This document shows, in pieces, positions 1-11,394 of a DNA stretch of 64,000 nt. The stretch spans positions 248,001-312,000 of the forward strand of contig NQMI01000036.1 in NCBI GenBank assembly GCA_002270565.1. Reading direction: 5' to 3'. The first letter of the stretch is position 1, and each line of letters starts with the position of its first letter. Under the pieces are notes generated by a model that saw nothing but the letters and a program-made list of their open reading frames with translations, was not told the origin of the DNA and did no database searches. This DNA is from Stenocarpella maydis. Taxonomy: Eukaryota; Ascomycota; Sordariomycetes; Diaporthales; Diaporthaceae. Both the position numbers and the translations under genes were made by a program.

Positions 1-250
1 TTTAATTTCTCAATAAGGAATTTTTTTTTAAAAAAAAACCAGTAAACTTAATATAACATATTATAATAATATTTCTTTCAAAAGATGAAACTTTTATATC
101 TTAAATTAAATTGAATAAAAAACTTAAAAAGGCTTAAATTACTATTAAAGTAATGATACTTAATAATGACAATAATTCTAATAATACCCCTAATTCTAAT
201 AAAAGAAGGCTTAGTTATTATTATAAGTAGAAATTAATATGAAGAATAGT
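1..250. other. AT-rich edge, probably RIP-degraded repeat
   Basis: This stretch is roughly 80% A+T with A and T runs and no usable reading frame. Composition changes sharply around 250-290 to ordinary intergenic DNA. The same texture is seen in the transposon block at 42.1-45.5 kb, so it is probably the end of a degraded repeat that continues outside the window. The repeat family cannot be told from here. Confidence 0.45.
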
Positions 251-1659
251 AGTATAGTTGTTGGTAAGGGTCTGCTGTATTAAGGGGGGTGTGCTGAATG
301 TGGGCCAGGTACGTTCTGTCTAACGCACTTCCAAAAGGCAGTCTTCTGGGCCCTTTATACAATTATTTCAGCCATCCGCCCCTTCAGATATGATTGACAG
401 CATAGGATTCCAACCGGTTCCGCCTGTCAATGCCATATTTTCGTCATGGAGTAATGGCCTCGTGCCCCCAGTGTTATAAATTCATAATCTTGACGCTGAC
501 AGTGCATACTTGAGGTCTGGATTCATGTACTGCTTTGGTAGTAGATTTTATCGGAATGTAGGTTCGTCACCTCCACAGCAGGCACACTTAATATAGGGCA
601 TTGTGTAGATTTGCCATCTGGCCTTGCGAGGCGACCCGAGATCCCTACTACACATTAAGCACGGGTCACACAGGAAAAGCGGGCGAGTACAAGTAGCCTA
701 CCGTACTGGGCGACTGTGCCCTGGTTGAACAGCTGGCAGAGAAAGTAGGTGCTATAGGGCTGGCAAATAATAAACAAATCCTCAAGCGTTAGCGGATTAC
801 TAACTATTAACAGCCTCCTCCTAACTAATAAGGCTTCAACATGCCATCTGACCGAGGTAGAATCAAAGAGCAATTGTTTCCAATTAGGAGAACCCCTCTC
901 TTTTTTTTTCCCCCCCTACCGGATTAAAGCTATTCCCAAAGACTTCAAGTCCTTCACCACTTCATTAATCTCCTAAGTATGCACTGGAATATTATTGCCT
1001 TTAAGTTAAAGGGAAGGAAGGTTTGGAGGACCTTACCATCACCTAACAGAACTAATCACAAGGCTTCAAATCTACCCTCTTGATGGTTAGCGATCCGCCA
1101 ACAGTTAGATAACCAATAAGGGTATCTTTCTGAGCACCCGTAAGAAGGGCCCACGGTCCCCCACTACGGTAGATGTTCATCCTTATCAATTAATATAGGG
1201 CATTGATAGATGCCACTACTGCAATTACCCACTACTTAGTCACGTTCTATATAGTTAGCTTGTGTTCGGGCTGAAGCGACTTCCACTCATCGAGACATGG
1301 CCAAAGCAGACAGAGAGATATGGAAATGGCATGTGTCATTTGCCCGCTGTGGAGCAGTCTGGCTTGAGTTTTTGTGTTATATCATTGCTGCTGATCGGCG
1401 GATTTGTCTCACAAAAGAATCAGGGCGTGCTGAGATAACCCGTCTAAGAGAGCCCACCGCTTGGTTCGGGTGAGCAGACAGAACTCTGCAGTTTTTCTTT
1501 TCATCATGATCCGGGGAGCCAGTCGCTCATCGAACTTATAGGTCGAAGCGGAGGAGATAGTCCTGAGAAACCGAGGGAGAATCTGTTGGAATTGCGCGGC
1601 TTTGAACAAAAGACTGGCTGGTATGTTTTACTATCGGAACTCAATAGCTATAAAATCGA

Positions 1660-2158
1660 ATGCTTTATGATTTAAGAAGTGGATTTCGGGTCATTTCCAC
1701 TCCAATGGAACATTTTACCCGCTACATATACCTCCTACCACAGCTTTTGTCGAATTATATCACGATGCTAACAAAACACTTTGTGTCCATCAGCCTTTCT
1801 AGTCTCTTCAGTGATGACGAGCCCATTGTCAGTATCCCAGCTGAACTCCAGAGCAGGCACACTCACGCAGCCAGTTTTGTTGACCTCACCCCTGTGGATA
1901 TCCTCACAAGTGCCTTGAGCGCGCCGGAGATTGGCTCGTACAAGGCCCTTCGAGGCAAGGGTTTTGTGAGTATCACCAGACTATCAGTATGATATGCCGC
2001 TTTGCTGACGAGACGAAAAGGAAATACAGATAACATCCAACCCGGGCTTTTTGCAGGCTTCCTTCAGGTGGGCGGCATGCTGCCCAACAGCGGCGCCCAC
2101 GGCGCAGGGTACGACACCCTCAGGTTATTTGACACAGACACGGGAGCATTGTGCGCAA
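1660..2158 (+). other. possible decayed coding fragment, unknown
   Basis: A 110-codon frame starts at 1660. A plausible donor (GTGAGTATC, from 1966) and acceptor (TTTTTGCAG, ending 2056) could join it to a second piece that reads GGMLPNSGAHGAGYDTLRLF in one frame and stops at about 2159. The two pieces do not join cleanly in that frame and no further good coding follows. I do not recognise a family. It may be an old gene fragment or chance. Confidence 0.15.
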
Positions 2159-5100
2159 AATGACCGCCTACTTACAGCAGAGGTACCAGATCGGCCCAAG
2201 TACGTTTTAGCGGCACCGGCTACATTGCACCACCGAAGACTTCGGGAGACGACCGGCACAGTTACTGCCACAAGAACACAAGTAGGCGGCACGAACCAGC
2301 CTTTGTCACCGGGCATGAAAGAGCTTGCTGGGTTTCACCCCCAATTCCAGGTGGTCATCCCACGCCCGCCCGGGGTGACGGATGGTCACATGATTTCGAA
2401 AATTCGTATCTAATGAGAGGTCTTTTGTTACAATCGACATTTCTAAAGATCATCATAGATGGCAATAATATGACGACACGAGCAGCCTCGAGACAGTTGT
2501 CCCCCTCCCCTGGGCGAAGTCGCCCGTTCAGAAATACTTCCCGTGGACCATTTGGCGAGGTGCCAAAGACGAGGCGCACAGGTCTCCTCGGCAAAAATAC
2601 ATTGCTCTCCATTCATCAGGTACTGCAGCAACTACCCAGACGGACTGGAAAGGATGATGCAACCCGTGGGCGCCGCGGTTCGGGGTTACGTACGGGCACG
2701 GCTTGTGTGGGTGAGCCGAGCGCCGAGCGCCGAAGGTTAAGTTAGAAAGGAAGACGTGAGAATGGCTGGGGCCCGCGGGCAACTTTTGACTCATACATAC
2801 GGGGTCCCGCTGCCGGAGCGGCCTCGCCCAGCGGAATGGTATTACCTCTCGCGGGCAAGACTTATTCCATTGGCAGGGGATGACACGGGCTGATTAAAGC
2901 AGGCTCCCCTTCCCGGAGTCATTTGCCGCCCAGTACTCATGTTATTTATATTGATAGCCAAACCAACTGGAGCAAAGTGCACACTGAAAAAGCTAAACGG
3001 AAAGGAACGGGGAAACCCAACAGGTCGCCTACCTGTGTACCATGTAGTTCAGCAGTCCGTATCGCTGAGACACAGGCCGCACGTGCGTTGGGATCGTGGT
3101 GGTGCGCCAAATCCTGCAGGCGACACGGCAGGACCAGAACTCGCATGCTACGCCAAGAACAATAGAGGATCCGTCTCACCAAGCAAGCGAGGAAATCGAC
3201 AGAAGCGCGAAGCCAACCCAGCCCGACTGTAGCCGCCGGGCCTCAACCCGGACCGGAGCGCCTACACTGCTTTAGGGCACGGCAGAGCCGCCTTTCACTG
3301 CATCCGGCCCCCACACAAAAGGCAGGTGTGGACCTGTGTCTCACCCAGTAGATACCCTATAGTGAACTGACGAGGCCAAGAAGAAAAGGTACAACAATGG
3401 CAGGCCGAGCGCAGGAGGGCCAGCACCAGCCGCGGTCAGTGTCGCTGAAGGATGCCGAGTTACAAAAGTAGTCCTGCTCTCTCACTGGCGCCCTGTGGAA
3501 AGAAAAAGGTACTTGCAAAAGGCCTAGACGATGGGGTAGTAAAAAGAGCACTGGCTCGTACTGTAGCGGGCCCACATTGTGCGTTCCAGAACAAGACCAG
3601 GACGGGCCTCGGCGGCCGGCTGCCTTGGAAAAGGAGGGGAAGAGAAAAAAAGAAAAAAAAAAAAATTGGATGTGTACACTACGGTACATGGATGGGAGCG
3701 GGTCCACGATGTGTACAGTACACATTTCATAGTCACGTCACACATTGCCATTTTGTCACCATCGTGTGTGTGGGTTTCGTAGGGTGCGTGAGGTGCGTGA
3801 GTGTTTCTGTGGATGTGGCGGTAAGGCAACTTGAATGACAGATAGTGAGCTGATGCCAGGGCCGCCTGGTGCAGCCTCTACCCCATGGGCTGGGCTCCGG
3901 GCCCTCCAGGCTATGCGCCCTCTCCGCATATGTTGCGGCTGTGGCCTCGTTGTCTCTCCGGGGCAATGGCCCATAATAATAGTGTAGGTCCTCAGGTGAT
4001 TTGGCACGAACGGGTTTCTCGGGGTGCGAGGCGGGTTGGCCGAGTCCTTCGGCCAGCTCCGAAGAAACATCCGTCGCTTCCTTTCTGCGGCTCTCATCGG
4101 ATGCCCAGCCCGAGGGGCCTGTGCCTCGCGCCATTGTGCGACGGTGGAACGGTCTCGTACCTGACGATCGACGAGTCGGTCGAAACATGGGAGCTCCCGC
4201 CCCTCTGAGCTGCTTCCGGCATCTGCACGCGGGAATGTACGTAATAGACCCAGGCCATCTGAAAAAAACTCTTTTGTGGCCATGCGCGTATAGTTTCGAA
4301 AGGAAAACAGCACTGGTATCCACTTGGACCAGGCAGAAACAAGCCGACAATGATGCCGTGGAAGGCCCGGTTGTTGGTTTCTGTGACGACTTATTGAATA
4401 ACCATCAGGTAAGGATGGAAATGCTCAGCAATGCACAATGTCTGGGAAGCCTGGGGAGCTCGCCGATTGGACGCCGGCAGAGCGAGGCTGAATCGATAAT
4501 TCGGGCAACGCCCAGGGTTGTTTGTCCCGGGTCTCAACTATGTAGTAGATATGTAGTAATATCCATCAAGCGGATAATCTCTCGCCCTGGCGTTCCTGGA
4601 GCACGAACCACATTCCCTCACTCCGGGGACCCGCAGAGCTCGCATACACCTCGTGGCAGGCTTGCGCCATGGCGGTGCGGCGAAACGTGCTGTGGCAGAC
4701 GGCTATTATGTAAAATCAACGCAGGCAGTGCGGCGGAATGCGACGTGCAAATGGCAACATATGATGTCTGCTTGTCGTCGCCCCATCACACAGATGTCAC
4801 TGTCACATGAATGCCCTCGTGCCCTACACTACACGACATTTTGAAGGGGATGGCGCGTCGAGGACATCGGCATTGAGGTTACGGCACGGCCAGCGTGACA
4901 GTGGCATGACGTCCGCCGTCTGAACGCGGAGAAGGGTGGAGGCCCAGCGTTCCCCGGATTTTGATCGTGCTCCTGCAAGAAAGACAAGAGTTGCTGTGCA
5001 GGCTACACTACATACTCGTTACGGCATGGTATTGGCCCGGCGAGGTTACAACGGCCGCCAGATGCGGCTCCGAGGAGATGGTCAGATCGCTCTTTTAGGC

Positions 5101-6204
5101 GTGCCACCCGCCGTCCATGGCCGGAATGAACCCCAAACTCTGGCGGCGGTAGGGCAGGGAGGATTTTGCGGGGAGAAGATGGCCGCGGATGAGTGGGCGA
5201 CGGCATCAAGCCCTGGTGGATGGGACACCGCGTGACACAAAGGTGGCTTGCGGGGTGCATCTCGAATGCTTCGAGCTGTCACAAATGATGTGATGGCAGG
5301 CAGCGTGCTGAGAGCTAGCCCGAAAGCAGCGGACATCCGCGGAGGCCTGGCGTCTTTAACGACAAGGCGACAGCTGACCTGCGACATGTCTCTGCCGGCA
5401 ACAACGCAAGCAGCCTCTGTGACTGGTTAGTGGGTGCTCAGTGTTCTTCTGGTGCAGGCCGGATCTGAGATGCAGTGGTAGGTTTGTGTGTGGCAGGTTG
5501 TGGCCGGATGGGAGTCCCGGACCCAGTGACGTTTGGGTTGGATGGCGAATTGAGAAAAATCTGCTGGATTCTCGACGCCTGCTAGTACAGGTTAAGCGGA
5601 ACAGGGGGGGGGGAGACAAGCAAAGAAAAGAAGAAGAAAAAAACGGCTGTCTGTTTCCAAAGGGCGGCAGCCAATGGAGACGGAGTCCTTGAACCATGTG
5701 ACGGAATCGAGGGGCAGTACGCGGAAGTACGGATATAGTTGGTGAAGCTGGGATGTGAGCTTACCTAGTCATGGAAAATTTCGGCCCAGGGTTCTTGTCC
5801 AAGGCCCGAGACCAACAAGTCCCGTCCAACATCAAGGATGGAGTGGAAGGACCGCTTCAAGCCGAAAGGGCAGGACAAGGGTCCATCGCTGCAATGAGTC
5901 GTGGGTGGGCTTGTTGACGAGATCCTACTGACTTGACAAGTATCTACAGGGACAAACACGAGGTACGTACATGGTCTTATACTTGCAGCCGGCCCACCAC
6001 TCTAATGAGACTGGCAAACCAGTCTTTTCCAGGCTTTGAAGGAGAGAGAAGTACAAGTGATTACTGGGAGGACGGCGCAGAGATGGAGAGTACAGCCGGA
6101 TTGACCAGACCACGTGGGTGGATAGTGTAGATACATGTGTGGCAGTGGTTTGATTGATTGGTTGATTCTTGTTTTATGTTTTGGTGTTGCCAATTAATAG
6201 AAAT

Positions 6205-6233
6205 AGAAATCGGAAATCGGAAATCGGAAATCG
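6205..6233. repeat. short tandem repeat, 8-bp unit
   Basis: Four near-perfect copies of GAAATCGG in tandem in non-coding DNA. Confidence 0.7.
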
Positions 6234-6597
6234 ATCTTGCTCTGATCTCACTCGGCGTTGGTGCTGGCTGATAATCAGGATCTACCTCGACAACTGGGAC
6301 TTCACATCCCGAGAGCCGTGATTGATGATGATTTGTGCAAGAAAAAAAAAATCAAAGTCTGGACTGACCGACCGATGATGACAGAAGGCGGCTCTGCTCC
6401 CTGACCTTGTCGAATCTTCCTTGGCACGTTCCACGATCGCCGTCAGCCTTGGGGGTAGCTACCCTAGGTACTGTATGTACGAGGCATAGTACAGAAAATA
6501 AGCACTGAGTATATCACCCATGTACCTCTGAATATTCACTCCGTGCTCACTTGCCCAAACGCGTGTGCAACAAACAAAAGAACTGGTGCCCCCTCGT

Positions 6598-6642
6598 CTC
6601 TCCTGCCTCCTGCCTCCTGCCTCCTGCCTCCTGCCTCCTTTC
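6598..6642. repeat. 7-bp tandem repeat TCCTGCC
   Basis: About six head-to-tail copies of a CTCCTGC-type heptamer in intergenic DNA. No function is visible. Confidence 0.8.
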
Positions 6643-7508
6643 CCGCATCCACTGTGACACTTCAGCAATGGTGCATCGCCCTCACAGGGCTGGAGCTGGA
6701 AGCTAGAGCTGGAGCTTGACGGCTGGACCCAGATGGCGGGGACGTTCTGGAGGGGGCCGGATGGGTCCAGGTGAAGAGAGAGAGCACTTGAGGGGTCCCT
6801 TTTTCTTTCCTGTCTCTCTCTTTCGCGGAGGCAGTCACCCTGACGATACCTCGATATTGTACTCTTGCCTGCACAGAGCCACAGACACCTCGCAGTACTG
6901 TCCCCACGCACGTACATACCTCGTGCCCTGGTGATCACTCAAATCCCTCACTGATGATCTCGTCAGCCAAGTTGGAAATTGCGGGACATCATGTCAATGT
7001 CCAGGCACGCACAGCATCCAGCGCGCAGTTTCGGCGACGGGGAGGCGACCCCGAAATGAAGGTCCTCTCCCCTGAGGCGACGAGGCCATCGTCACTTCCC
7101 CAAAACAAGCATAAAGCCCACAACTCTCTCCCCCCTTATTTATCCAACTCGCCGAGTTTTTACTCGAGTACTTGTAGCATCAAGATATAAATCTCTCAAT
7201 CTCGGCCTCCGCCCCTGACGGCCCATGTGCGAGCTGCTTACTCTACCCCGGCAGGACCTAGCCAGGGCGGCCACATGGGCCATTTGGTTTGATCAAGAGG
7301 TATGATGCTGAGACCCTTCGTGGATGGGCGGATACTGTACAAGGGTAGACGTACTCGAGTGCTTCGTTCAGTAGGTCGGCAGTACGTACCGAGGTAGGTA
7401 CATTGAAACGCCTGGGCGCGCAGGTAGCTGATTGCCTGTTTGTGTGCCGCGGTGGTACCTTCAGGCCCGTACCGCCCACACGGGAGGAGTCATCCCAGGG
7501 CTTTGCAC

Positions 7509-7552
7509 CAGCGGCCAGTGGCCAGCGGCCAGTCGCCAGTGGCCAGTGGGCT
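7509..7552. repeat. GGCCAGT-type tandem repeat
   Basis: Imperfect copies of a GGCCAGYS unit (CAGTGGCCAGCGGCCAGT and similar) in tandem, intergenic. Confidence 0.7.
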
Positions 7553-7876
7553 GATGGGCGCCTGGGCTGGTGTTCGGCCCCAAGTGCCCTGCTGTGCGCT
7601 GCTGTTACTTTGGGCGCTGTGATGGGTACTGTGTACAAGAACAGGGGTGGCCGGGAACCCCCCTGATGCAATGTGTCATTCATTACTTGATGGAAACGGC
7701 CCTGGGACAAACCGTCTTCTTTCAAAAAGGAACCTTTCTGGCCCACGAGGCGACGCTCGCTTGCAAGAGTGGGTGCACGATGATTGTTGAATTCTGCATC
7801 TTGGATCTGTGGGAGTCCTTTTTGATTTCCCAGATAAAAGGGCCAGAGGCTGCACCTTTTTGCCAGACAGCCAGTC

Positions 7877-7911
7877 TGCCTGTCTGCCTGTCTGTCTGTC
7901 TGTCTGTTTCT
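7877..7911. repeat. (CTGT)n microsatellite
   Basis: Tetranucleotide CTGT/CTGC run upstream of the arrestin gene. Confidence 0.8.
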
Positions 7912-7934
7912 GGATTCACATGCTCAATTATATA

Positions 7935-7977
7935 CCTAGGTATATATAAATATATATATATATACATATATATATAC
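7935..7977. repeat. (TA)n microsatellite
   Basis: Alternating TATATA tract interrupted by AA and CA, roughly 650 bp upstream of the arrestin start codon. It could act as a promoter element, but that is only a guess. Confidence 0.8.
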
Positions 7978-8624
7978 CACTACTGCTATCTACAGCCACC
8001 ACCACTACAGCGGCCACTATCTTATGCAGCACCTCACAGTATAGCATACAGCAGCCAGCCAGCCAGTCAGCAAGCAAGCAAAGCAGCAACGACTTATACG
8101 ACTTTGGCAATATCACACCACAGCTAGGGAATAACACACGAGGCCAGAGCAGGGAGGAGAAGCCGAGCTGCAAGCGTCTGTGTCTCGTGCCTTCGGCCTC
8201 CTGATTCAGCGAGATCCGAAAACCGGCTAGCAACAACGGAAACGAAAGGGCGGACAAAAGGCAGTCAGCCGACCACAGCACATCGACTCATCCTCCGGCT
8301 ATCCAGATCCGGTACTTGTTGGACTGGGCTCTCACCGACCACCAACGTCCGTGTCTAGCGCCGACAGCAATATTGATAAAAATAACCCCTCGGCCATCAG
8401 TCTCACCTTCACCTGTCTCGTCACTATCCCACCAACTAGCCATCTTACCTCCCATACCTGACCTCGTCAGCAGCAATTTTGAAAATTGTTGTTGTCATCC
8501 TTGCAGACACAGCCTCCACCAACCAAGCTGTCGGTCGACCAGGCTCATCAGCATCGGGCAGCCCACTTATACGCGCCAGACAACAACGGTGTGGGAACAA
8601 GCCCACCACCACTCTCCAGAAAAC

Positions 8625-10250
8625 ATGCCGCACCGCGTGGCAAACTTCTTCCGCAACTCCACCACAACCCTTGAGCACCAGGTCACGGCAATCAAGAAGA
8701 ACACCATCAGGAGCAGGACAAGGTCCCCAAGCAGGACAAACTCCGGGCTCTCGGACCGCGAGCCCAGGAGCCAGGAGAGGGTCGTCTCCACCTACGCATC
8801 CTCGATAGAGGAAGACATGGACAGCTCAAGAGACCACACTCCCGCCCCGGCCTCCAGGAGGCCTGCAGAGACACCACGCCTCTGGTCCAAGGACTCGCAT
8901 CACGACCACAGCAAGGACAAGGACCACCACCGGATATCATTCCCTGGCCTGCACGCCCTGCACATCGGCCGCTCCAGCAGGGACGTCAACTCAAACCCCC
9001 ACGCCACCCTGTCCTGGAAGATCGAGTCGCCGCCCATCATATTCCATGGCGACGCCGAGTCCAGCACCGGCGCCCTCGTCTCTGGCCAGCTGTTCCTCGA
9101 CATCAAGGACGACTTCTACGAGATCGAGGCCTTCAAGGCCGCCCTGCACATCCACGTCACCCAGAAGAAGCCCTTCACCATGCACTGCGCAGAGTGCGCC
9201 AACCAGCACACCCTGCTCAAGGAATGGGTCCTCCTGCCGCACGCCATGCCCCTGAGGCAGGGCACCCACCAGTTCCCCTTCTCCGTGCTGCTGGACGGGC
9301 ACCTCCCGGCAACCATGGACAACCCCGTCGCCAGCATAGCCTACGAGTTCAAGGCCGAGGCCGTCCCGGCCGCGCCCAACCAGCACCCCATCAGGCTGGA
9401 GAAGCTCTTCGACGTCAAGCGCTCGCTCCCGCCGCCAGAGCTGCCTCACCACTCCGTCCGCGTCTTCCCCCCGACCAACGTCAAGGCCAGCGTGCACTAC
9501 CAGCAGGTCATCCACCCCATCGGCACAAACACCCTCACCATGCGCCTCGACGGCATCGCAAAGGTCAACTCGTCCACCGACACCATCGAGTACTGGAAGC
9601 TCAAGAAGCTCACGTGGCGCCTCGAGGAGACCATCAAGACCGTCGCCCCCGCCTGCGAGAGGCACATGCCAAAGGTCGACGGCGCAACCGAGGAGCAGCA
9701 GGAGCAGGCGCGCAAGAAGGGCGTGGCCCGCACCGAGACCCGCACCATCGGCGAGAAGACGCTCTTCTCGGGTTGGAAGTCAAACTACGCCGGCCCCACC
9801 GACTCGAGCGTCGAGCTGGAGCTCGAGTACGCCCTCAGCAAGCACGCAAAGCACAGCTGCGACCTCAGGGCCCGCGACGGCACCGAGGTCGGCCACCAGC
9901 TCATGCTCGAGATGGTCGTCTCGCAGGAGTGCGCCCCCGCCGGCAAGCCCAGCCTCATCACCCAGACCGGCGTCGGCAGGATCCTGCGCATGCACTTCGC
10001 CACCGTCCTCACCGAGCGCGGCGGCATCGGCATCTCCTGGGACAACGAGGCGCCCCCCATCTACCAGGACGTCCCGCCCAGCCCGCCCGCCTACTCGGAC
10101 GAGCCCAACTTCCCCGCGCCCCCGCCGGATGTCGACGAGGCCTTTGAGACCCTCGACGGCCACCGGCCACTGTCGGTCGCCCTGAGTGGCGGCAGTGGGC
10201 ATGCGAGTGCCAGGAGTAGTAGGAGGAATAGCGCCGAGGGTCACCGGTGA
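8625..10250 (+). CDS. alpha-arrestin, LDB19/Art1-like ubiquitin-ligase adaptor
   Basis: Single exon, 541 aa. The start at 8625 (MPHRVANFFRNSTTTLEHQV) is chosen because codon use becomes GC-rich there; an ATG in the same frame 103 codons upstream lies in leader-like sequence. Residues 1-125 are Ser/Arg-rich and disordered. From about 128 an arrestin-like beta-sandwich runs to about 460 and looks most like the Ldb19 type. Near the C-terminus are two PPxY motifs, PPIY (477-480) and PPAY (487-490). In this family such motifs bind WW domains of Rsp5/Nedd4 ubiquitin ligases. The likely job is to recruit the ligase to plasma-membrane nutrient transporters and trigger their endocytosis. The alpha-arrestin call is firm; the Ldb19 subtype is less certain. 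Confidence 0.85.
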   Translation: MPHRVANFFRNSTTTLEHQVTAIKKNTIRSRTRSPSRTNSGLSDREPRSQERVVSTYASSIEEDMDSSRDHTPAPASRRPAETPRLWSKDSHHDHSKDKDHHRISFPGLHALHIGRSSRDVNSNPHATLSWKIESPPIIFHGDAESSTGALVSGQLFLDIKDDFYEIEAFKAALHIHVTQKKPFTMHCAECANQHTLLKEWVLLPHAMPLRQGTHQFPFSVLLDGHLPATMDNPVASIAYEFKAEAVPAAPNQHPIRLEKLFDVKRSLPPPELPHHSVRVFPPTNVKASVHYQQVIHPIGTNTLTMRLDGIAKVNSSTDTIEYWKLKKLTWRLEETIKTVAPACERHMPKVDGATEEQQEQARKKGVARTETRTIGEKTLFSGWKSNYAGPTDSSVELELEYALSKHAKHSCDLRARDGTEVGHQLMLEMVVSQECAPAGKPSLITQTGVGRILRMHFATVLTERGGIGISWDNEAPPIYQDVPPSPPAYSDEPNFPAPPPDVDEAFETLDGHRPLSVALSGGSGHASARSSRRNSAEGHR

Positions 10251-11394
10251 TCTCTCTCCTCCTTGGTGTTTCCTCCTCCGTCCGCATCTGGTCGGCCACT
10301 CGACGGCATAGCGGTTTTTTCTTTTTCTTTATTTCCTTTTTTGCCTTACTCTGATGAGTCTATGAGTGTGGAATGGCATGGCATAGCATTGTGGCATAGG
10401 GAAAACTCGGGAGACCATTTCTCTCAAAACTGTCGCACTTGTTTTATTCCCCCACTGGATACCGGTGTTGGTTTCTTGTTTTTTTGTTTGTTTTTTCTTG
10501 GTCCCGACGGATACAGGGATTGGGCTGATACCCCCTATGTGCACGATGCACATCCAACATGGCTTTTTAGAATGCAGCAAGCAGATTAGTAATGTTTTTG
10601 TTGGACTGGTTTGAGTCTTGTTTGATACCCCGGGTCTGTGGTGTCTAAGGCTAGAACTACCTACGGGTTGAACATGAAAAACCGGAGATTGTTGATGGTG
10701 TGTACACTTTGGCCTCCCTCGACTTCAACGTGACGTGCTCTACGTGTGGCGATATGTGACAACAGTTCATCAGCTCTCTCTCTCACTTAGGATCGCTAGG
10801 TAGGTACATAGAGCATGTGTGCCCGGAGGCTGAACGTTTTCCGTGCTTGGCTACGTCCCATGGATATGCCACACAGAAAAAACGCCCTATATCACGATAC
10901 AAGTAGTCTGGGGGCATATCCCTGGTCTACAGGTCCTGCACTTGCCCTGGGTTAATAGTACCTAATACAATTAAATCCTCACAGCCTAAGAACGGTATTA
11001 TCATCTATCGTGTGATCGCCGTTCTAATTCCAATTAACTGGTATTAAACCCAGAGTACTTCTAGGTCCCTTACACCTTTCACAGAAAAAGAAGACGGAGA
11101 TATGCAGAGCAAGAAATATATGGGCAAGGGGGTACACTTCCAAGTTAGAGCGCACCACCCACCGCCAATCTACACATCTGTAGAAACCTAACACATATAC
11201 GCACACATACTCATCACTCAGGAGGTGCGTGAGTGATATAACCCTAGGGACAGCTGGATTTTGTCTGTACATTAATAAATGCGACCTTAGCAAAAAGCAT
11301 GTTCCGCCCGTGTTTTTCAAAACAGTGCGCAGGCCGCAGATTCACGGCGCGGGATTGTCTGCATGGTGAATCTCTGGTGGTGTTTATCAAATGA
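10251..11394. other. intergenic, no gene seen
   Basis: T-rich 3' flank of the arrestin gene followed by ordinary intergenic sequence. No conserved frame or RNA gene was recognised. Confidence 0.5.

Larger units (their letters stand above)
251..8624. other. gene-poor stretch with no convincing gene
   Basis: About 8.4 kb in which no frame looks like a conserved protein. Frames of 60-270 codons exist on both strands but overlap each other and have no recognisable domain. A 15-base word (TAATATAGGGCATTG) occurs near 589 and 1191. Simple repeats are dense from 6.2 to 8.1 kb. The last few hundred bases, with CT-rich and CA-rich tracts, are probably promoter and 5' leader of the arrestin gene at 8625. 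Confidence 0.5.

Noticed and set aside
4001..4810. 269-codon open frame on the plus strand
   Set aside because: No recognisable domain, heavily overlapped by 185- and 205-codon frames on the other strand, and composition like the flanking non-coding DNA; probably chance.
9046..10147. Long overlapping frames antisense and in other phases of the arrestin gene
   Set aside because: Pro/Arg/Ala-rich shadow frames caused by high GC at third positions.
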